Notes under the pieces: generated by a model | Told to the model about the DNA's origin: nothing | Seen by the model: only the letters and a program-made list of their open reading frames with translations | Databases searched by the model: none | Position numbers and translations under genes: made by a program | From: Phymatolithon calcareum | Taxonomy: Eukaryota > Rhodophyta > Florideophyceae > Hapalidiales | Assembly: GCA_977006965.1 (NCBI GenBank) | Contig: OZ345387.1 | Span: 1-64,000, forward strand | DNA length: 64,000 nucleotides | Direction: 5' to 3' | Part shown: positions 59,237-64,000 of the stretch, one piece after another | How the letters are laid out: every line of letters begins with the position of its first letter | Numbering within the stretch: the first letter of the stretch is position 1

Positions 59237-61126
59237 TTAATCAGATAAAGATTCTTGTACAACTTTGTTAAATAAAATGCGCCCAGCTGTAGTTCTTATA
59301 TACTGCACTACTTTATTACCAAAAGCATCTGACTTAGTTATTCTATTTTGGAAAATTTTATTACTTCCTCTACCAACTAAATCTTCTATTTGTATTAAAT
59401 GACTCTCTTCATTCTCTTCAACTTTACCGTCAAACCTAACCCAAATATATGAATGTAAATCAATTTTTTCTTGTTGATAAGCTAATAAAACATCCTCAAG
59501 ATCTGAGAAATATTGACCCAATCCTTTTTGAGAAGCTGGATTATTAGCAGTTAAATAATAACACCCTAAAACCATATCCTGACTTGGCATTAAAATTGGT
59601 TGACCGGTAGCCGGAGATAAAAAGTTATGAGGAGCAAGCATTAGTAATCGAGCTTCTGATTGAGCTTCAAGCGACAAAGGAACATGAACTGCCATCTGGT
59701 CACCATCAAAATCTGCATTAAATGCTGGACAAACTAAAGGATGTAATTTAATAGCTCTGCCTTCTACTAAAATTGGTTCAAATGCTTGTATACCTAGTCT
59801 ATGTAAAGTGGGAGCACGATTTAATAATATAGGATGTCCATAGATTACTTCTTCAAGCACATTCCACACAATAGCTTCATTCTTTTGTATAATTTTTTTT
59901 GCCGCTTTTATATTATTAACAATGCCTTGCAGAATTAATCGGTGAATTACAAAAGGTTGAAATAATTCAAGAGCCATTTCTCTAGGTAATCCACACTGGT
60001 GTAATTTTAAATCTGGACCAACTACAATTACAGATCTGCCTGAATAATCAACTCTTTTTCCTAATAAATTTTGCCTAAAGCGTCCTTGCTTACCTTCAAT
60101 TATATCAGAGAGAGATTTTAGAGGTCTATTGTTTGCACCGACAACTGTTCTACCTCTCCGTCCATTATCCATAAGAGAATCTACTGCTTCTTGCAACATT
60201 CTTTTTTCATTACGTATAATAATTTCAGGCGCTAAAATAGCTTTTAATCTTGCTAAGCGATTATTTCTATTAATAATTCGACGATAGAACTCATTTAAAT
60301 CTGCAGTGGCAAATCTACCACCATCTAATTGGACCATTGGTCGTAGATCTGGTGGGATTACTGGAATTACTGAAAATATCATCCAGGATGGATCTGCACC
60401 TGTGGATACAAAGTTCTCTAATAAACGTAAGCGCTTCATTTTTTTATTAAATTTTGGTGATGGGTTTCTATTAAATCTAGGTGGTTTAAGAGCATCCTCT
60501 CGTAAGACTTCTACGATAGTAGTTAAATCAAGATCTTTCAATAACTTATATATGGCTTCAGCACCAATACTAACTTCTATTCCAAAAAGACTTGATGACT
60601 GAGGATATAGTTTATCTTCTAGTGCACGCCACTCATAACCTTCTAGTAGTTGCTTGTAATTTAATTTTTCATAATCACCCGGATTAGTGACAATATAGGA
60701 ATGAAAGTAAACAATTTTTTCTACTTCTTTGACTGTTAAGTCTAATGCTAAAGCTATATAACTAGTACCACCTTTTAGATACCATACATGGGTTACAGGA
60801 GCAGCTAACTCGATATAAGCCATTCTATGTCGTCTAACTTTAGATTCAGTTACTTCCACACCACATCTTTCACAAATAATTCCTTTATATCGAAAACGTT
60901 TATATTTCCCACAATGACATTCCCAATCCTTAACAGGTCCAAAAATACGTTCACAAAATAGGCCATCCATCTCTGGCTTTAAAGTACGATAATTAATCGT
61001 TTCAGGTTTAGTTACCTCACCAATTATTTGACCATTGGGCAAAAGCCTCTGCCCCCAAGATCTAATTTTTTTAGGTGAAGCCAAACTAATTCTCACATAA
61101 TCAAAATGTTGCTCAAACTTAGTCAT
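59237..61126 (-). CDS. rpoC1: RNA polymerase beta' subunit
   Basis: The 629-residue N-terminal half of split beta' has zinc cysteines Cys70, Cys72, Cys85 and Cys88. The lid/rudder region [20 protein letters not shown] and the catalytic magnesium motif [16 protein letters not shown] follow. It has no intron, in contrast to plant rpoC1. It lies 103 bp after rpoB. Confidence 0.98.
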   Translation of the reverse strand: MTKFEQHFDYVRISLASPKKIRSWGQRLLPNGQIIGEVTKPETINYRTLKPEMDGLFCERIFGPVKDWECHCGKYKRFRYKGIICERCGVEVTESKVRRHRMAYIELAAPVTHVWYLKGGTSYIALALDLTVKEVEKIVYFHSYIVTNPGDYEKLNYKQLLEGYEWRALEDKLYPQSSSLFGIEVSIGAEAIYKLLKDLDLTTIVEVLREDALKPPRFNRNPSPKFNKKMKRLRLLENFVSTGADPSWMIFSVIPVIPPDLRPMVQLDGGRFATADLNEFYRRIINRNNRLARLKAILAPEIIIRNEKRMLQEAVDSLMDNGRRGRTVVGANNRPLKSLSDIIEGKQGRFRQNLLGKRVDYSGRSVIVVGPDLKLHQCGLPREMALELFQPFVIHRLILQGIVNNIKAAKKIIQKNEAIVWNVLEEVIYGHPILLNRAPTLHRLGIQAFEPILVEGRAIKLHPLVCPAFNADFDGDQMAVHVPLSLEAQSEARLLMLAPHNFLSPATGQPILMPSQDMVLGCYYLTANNPASQKGLGQYFSDLEDVLLAYQQEKIDLHSYIWVRFDGKVEENEESHLIQIEDLVGRGSNKIFQNRITKSDAFGNKVVQYIRTTAGRILFNKVVQESLSD

Positions 61127-61229
61127 AAATTCAATTTATTAAATAGAAATAATATTTAGCTATACAATTAGTTCAAGTAGGATTGTTAATATCTACATAG
61201 TTGTGCATATCTTGATTAATTAGAAGAGA

Positions 61230-64000
61230 TTAGTCTAAATCTAAAGAATTAATAAAATCTAATTTATCTTGGATGGGTTTAACTTTATTATTAGACATTA
61301 AATCAATTTCTATTTCTCTAGTTTTGCCATTATTAAATAATTCAACCTTATGTACACCAATATCTAAACCTAAAGATTGTAACTCTCTCATAAGGACCTT
61401 GAAAGATTCTGGAGTACCCGGCCTAGGGATTGGTTTACCTTTAACGATAGCATTTAATGCTTCATTTCTACCTTGCATATCATCTGATTTAACTGTCAAT
61501 AATTCCTGCAAAGTATAAGCTGCCCCAAAAGCTTCTAAAGCCCATACTTCCATCTCACCCAATCTTTGGCCACCATGTTGAGCACGTCCACCAAGTGGTT
61601 GCTGAGTTACTAAAGAATAAGGACCCGTTGATCTAGCATGAATTTTATCATCGACTAAGTGTACTAATTTTAACATATAAGCTTTACCAACTGTTATTGG
61701 ATTATCGAATAATTCACCCGTCCTTCCATCGAATAAAGATATTTTGCCTGGATGATTTGAATTAAATAACCACTTTTGATTACTGAGAATGCTTGCTTGT
61801 TGGAGCTTATTATTAACAAGAGCTCTTGACGCTTCAGAACCATACATCTCATCAAAAGGAATGATTTTAAAAGTCTTACCAGTATATTGACCTGCTAAAC
61901 CTAAAAGACATTCAAATAATTGACCAACATTCATTCTAGAAGGTACACCTAAAGGATTTAAGACTATATCCACAGGTGTTCCATCTGGTAAATATGGCAT
62001 ATCTTGCCTAGGTAAAATACGTGAAATAATACCTTTATTTCCATGTCGGCCAGCCATTTTATCACCTACTTGAATCTTTCTTTTTTGAGCAACATATATT
62101 CGAATAATAGCATTAGTCCCTGGAGGCAAATCATCACCTTTCTGCCGAGTAAAAACTTTAATATTTACCACCCGTCCTTTAGCAGCATTCGGTAGTCTTA
62201 ATGAAGTATCACGTACATCCCGAGCTTTCTCACCAAAAATAGCACGGAGCAATTTACCTTCTGGCAATTGATCTGATTCACCCTTTGGAGTGACTTTACC
62301 TACCAAAACATCGCCAGATTCCACCCAAGAACCAATCGCAACTATTCCATTTTTATCTAATTGTGTAACAGAAGACTCACTTACATTAGGTATATCACGC
62401 GTAACCTCTTCTGGACCCATTTTTGTTTGTCTACACTCTAGTTCATATCTTTCAATATGAATAGAAGTATATATATCTTCATAAACTAATCTTTCACTGA
62501 TAAGAAAAGCATCTTCATAATTATATCCTTCCCAAGGCATATAGCAAACCAATATATTTTTACCCAATGCAATTTCACCATTCTCAGTCGATGCTCCGTC
62601 TGCAATTACTTGACCGATAAGAATTTTTTCTCCTGGCCACACAATGGGATGCTGATTAATACAAGTATCTTGATTAGATCGATAATATTTTTTCAATCTA
62701 TAATGTATAGTTTTCCCTTCTAAGTCCTGAATACCTATTTTAGTTGCTGAAACATAGCTAACAGTACCTTCTGTTCTACTAGTGACAACACTACCTGAAT
62801 CTCTAGCAACTTTTGCTTCTAAACCGGTACCTACTATTGGCTTTTCTGGATATAATAATGGGACTGCTTGTCTTTGCATATTAGAGCCCATTAGGGCTCT
62901 ATTGGCATCATTATGTTCTAAAAAAGGAATCAAAGATGTTGCTGCTGATATAACTTGGATAGGAGACACAGCAATATAGTCTATTTGATCAGGCGAAGTA
63001 GTAATAAACTCTTGCCGGTACCTTACAGGAATAATATTGCCTTGTATGTAATTAAATTTATCTAAAGATACATCTGCAGGAGCTATACGTAAGTCATCTT
63101 CCTCGTCAGCAGTCATATAGACTGGGGGGGTTTTTGTTAAAACTTGCCCAGATTCAACTTTATAAAAAGGGGTTTCAATAAAACCATACTGGTTGACAAT
63201 AGCATAAATACTTAAAGAGCCTATTAAACCTGCATTAGGTCCTTCAGGAGTTTCTACTGGGCAAATACGTCCATAATGACTAGGATGTAAATCACGAACA
63301 GCAAAACCAGCTCGATCCTTATTAAGCCCACCAGGACCTAACGCACTAATTCTTCTTTTATGAGTTAACTCTGATAGAGGATTAGTTTGGTCCATAAACT
63401 GAGATAGCTGGCTCGATCCAAAAAATTCACGAATGGATGCTATCAATGGTTTTGGATTGACTAAATTCGATAAACTAAGAGAATCTAAATCACAAATCAT
63501 CATTCTTTCACGAATAATTCTTTCCAATCGATTTAGGCCTACTCTAATCTGATTTTGCAATAATTCTCCTACAGAGCGCACACGACGATTACCTAAATGA
63601 TCAATATCATCAAAATTTCCAATATTTTGATCTTTTAAATTAATTAAATAATCAATAGCTGCTAGAATATCTTGAGGTGATAACACTCTAAAAGTATTCG
63701 GTATCTTCAGGTTAAGTTTTTTATTAATTTTATGCCTACCAACTTCACCTAAATCATAGCGCTTAGGATCAAAAAATCTAGCATACAGCATTTGTTGTGC
63801 TACAGAAACTGTTGCCGGTTCATTAGGTCTTAGCTTGCTATATACAATTAATAAAGCCTCTTCATCTGTAATATTTTCTATAGACGACTTACCTATTTCT
63901 TTATCAAGTTCTTTTTTTTCATATAATAATGAGGCATTCTTTAGAAATACATATTTCGTTAAACCTTTTTTAAGCTCTTCTGAGCTTATACCTATTGATC
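61230..64000 (-). CDS. rpoB: RNA polymerase beta subunit, 5' end outside the window
   Basis: The C-terminal 923 codons of rpoB are present; the frame is still open at the window edge (reading [14 protein letters not shown] there), so the start codon lies beyond 64000. Clear motifs are AALGPGG-like [70 protein letters not shown] and the end [24 protein letters not shown] (seen as [12 protein letters not shown]). It is the first gene of the large rpo-rps2-tsf-atp cluster. Confidence 0.97.
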   Translation of the reverse strand, partial: SIGISSEELKKGLTKYVFLKNASLLYEKKELDKEIGKSSIENITDEEALLIVYSKLRPNEPATVSVAQQMLYARFFDPKRYDLGEVGRHKINKKLNLKIPNTFRVLSPQDILAAIDYLINLKDQNIGNFDDIDHLGNRRVRSVGELLQNQIRVGLNRLERIIRERMMICDLDSLSLSNLVNPKPLIASIREFFGSSQLSQFMDQTNPLSELTHKRRISALGPGGLNKDRAGFAVRDLHPSHYGRICPVETPEGPNAGLIGSLSIYAIVNQYGFIETPFYKVESGQVLTKTPPVYMTADEEDDLRIAPADVSLDKFNYIQGNIIPVRYRQEFITTSPDQIDYIAVSPIQVISAATSLIPFLEHNDANRALMGSNMQRQAVPLLYPEKPIVGTGLEAKVARDSGSVVTSRTEGTVSYVSATKIGIQDLEGKTIHYRLKKYYRSNQDTCINQHPIVWPGEKILIGQVIADGASTENGEIALGKNILVCYMPWEGYNYEDAFLISERLVYEDIYTSIHIERYELECRQTKMGPEEVTRDIPNVSESSVTQLDKNGIVAIGSWVESGDVLVGKVTPKGESDQLPEGKLLRAIFGEKARDVRDTSLRLPNAAKGRVVNIKVFTRQKGDDLPPGTNAIIRIYVAQKRKIQVGDKMAGRHGNKGIISRILPRQDMPYLPDGTPVDIVLNPLGVPSRMNVGQLFECLLGLAGQYTGKTFKIIPFDEMYGSEASRALVNNKLQQASILSNQKWLFNSNHPGKISLFDGRTGELFDNPITVGKAYMLKLVHLVDDKIHARSTGPYSLVTQQPLGGRAQHGGQRLGEMEVWALEAFGAAYTLQELLTVKSDDMQGRNEALNAIVKGKPIPRPGTPESFKVLMRELQSLGLDIGVHKVELFNNGKTREIEIDLMSNNKVKPIQDKLDFINSLDLD

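Noticed and set aside
60306-60602. 98-codon plus-strand frame inside rpoC1
   Set aside because: Shadow of rpoC1, whose catalytic motifs lie around it.

Overview
The window is 64 kb of a plastid genome from a red alga, almost certainly a florideophyte. It is AT-rich and densely packed with genes on both strands. Diagnostic genes are phycoerythrin (cpeA/cpeB), phycocyanin (cpcA/cpcB), apcF, cpcG and nblA of the phycobilisome; red-type rubisco with its activase (rbcL-rbcS-cbbX); plastid-encoded gltB, trpA, ilvH, accA, pgmA, secA and tilS; and a bacterial-style tmRNA. Two markers narrow the choice. One is a CAU-anticodon tRNA gene split by a group II intron with an internal maturase-like ORF. The other is a leuC-leuD pair, which I recall from Gracilariales plastids as a horizontally acquired bacterial operon. 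A Gracilaria-like species is the best guess, but this is inference from gene content.

Layout. 1-1834 is a long gene-free stretch with remnants of reading frames and a perfect 42-bp palindrome. 1835-6164: psbEFLJ, psaI, ftrB, psb30, tilS, trnK, trpA, trnE. 6255-12709 (minus): secA, ycf21, pgmA, cpcA, cpcB, rpoZ. 12965-20638 (plus): gltB, psaC, ycf23, ycf22, accA. 20689-25849 (minus): psaK, ccsA, cpeA, cpeB, leuD, leuC, nblA. 26091-32761 is mixed: cpcG, ycf20, apcF, two small conserved ORFs, trnR, ssrA, ycf80, rps4, infC, ilvH. 32769-35918 (minus): trnL, trnC, cbbX, rbcS, rbcL. 36219-40782 is mixed: trxA, rpl28, an unknown 57-codon ORF, trnT, psaL, petL, ycf4, trnG and the intron-split tRNA. 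40831-49342: cemA, an Omp85/Toc75-like ORF, a CpcS/Ycf58-like lyase, psbI, ycf41, ycf39, trnL, an EcfT-like ORF, sufB, sufC. 49403-64000 (minus) is the classic red algal cluster rpoB-rpoC1-rpoC2-rps2-tsf-atpI-H-G-F-D-A, with rpoB running off the window end.

Many genes are followed by near-perfect inverted repeats, placed at convergent gene ends or between co-directional genes of different expected abundance (cpcB/cpcA, rbcS/cbbX, atpH/atpG). Non-ATG starts are forced or likely for infC (GTG) and trxA (TTG), and ycf23 appears to need a frameshift at an A9 run.

The most unusual content is a fast-evolving ORF of about 717-745 codons that reads as three POTRA-like domains plus a C-terminal Omp85 barrel. 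It shares the window with a Tic22-like protein (ycf80) and secA, so the plastid may encode several envelope-transport components itself. Other points of interest are a class II (long variable arm) tRNA with a CAU anticodon and a degenerate maturase lacking the reverse-transcriptase aspartates. All family assignments come from reading the sequence; no database search was run.
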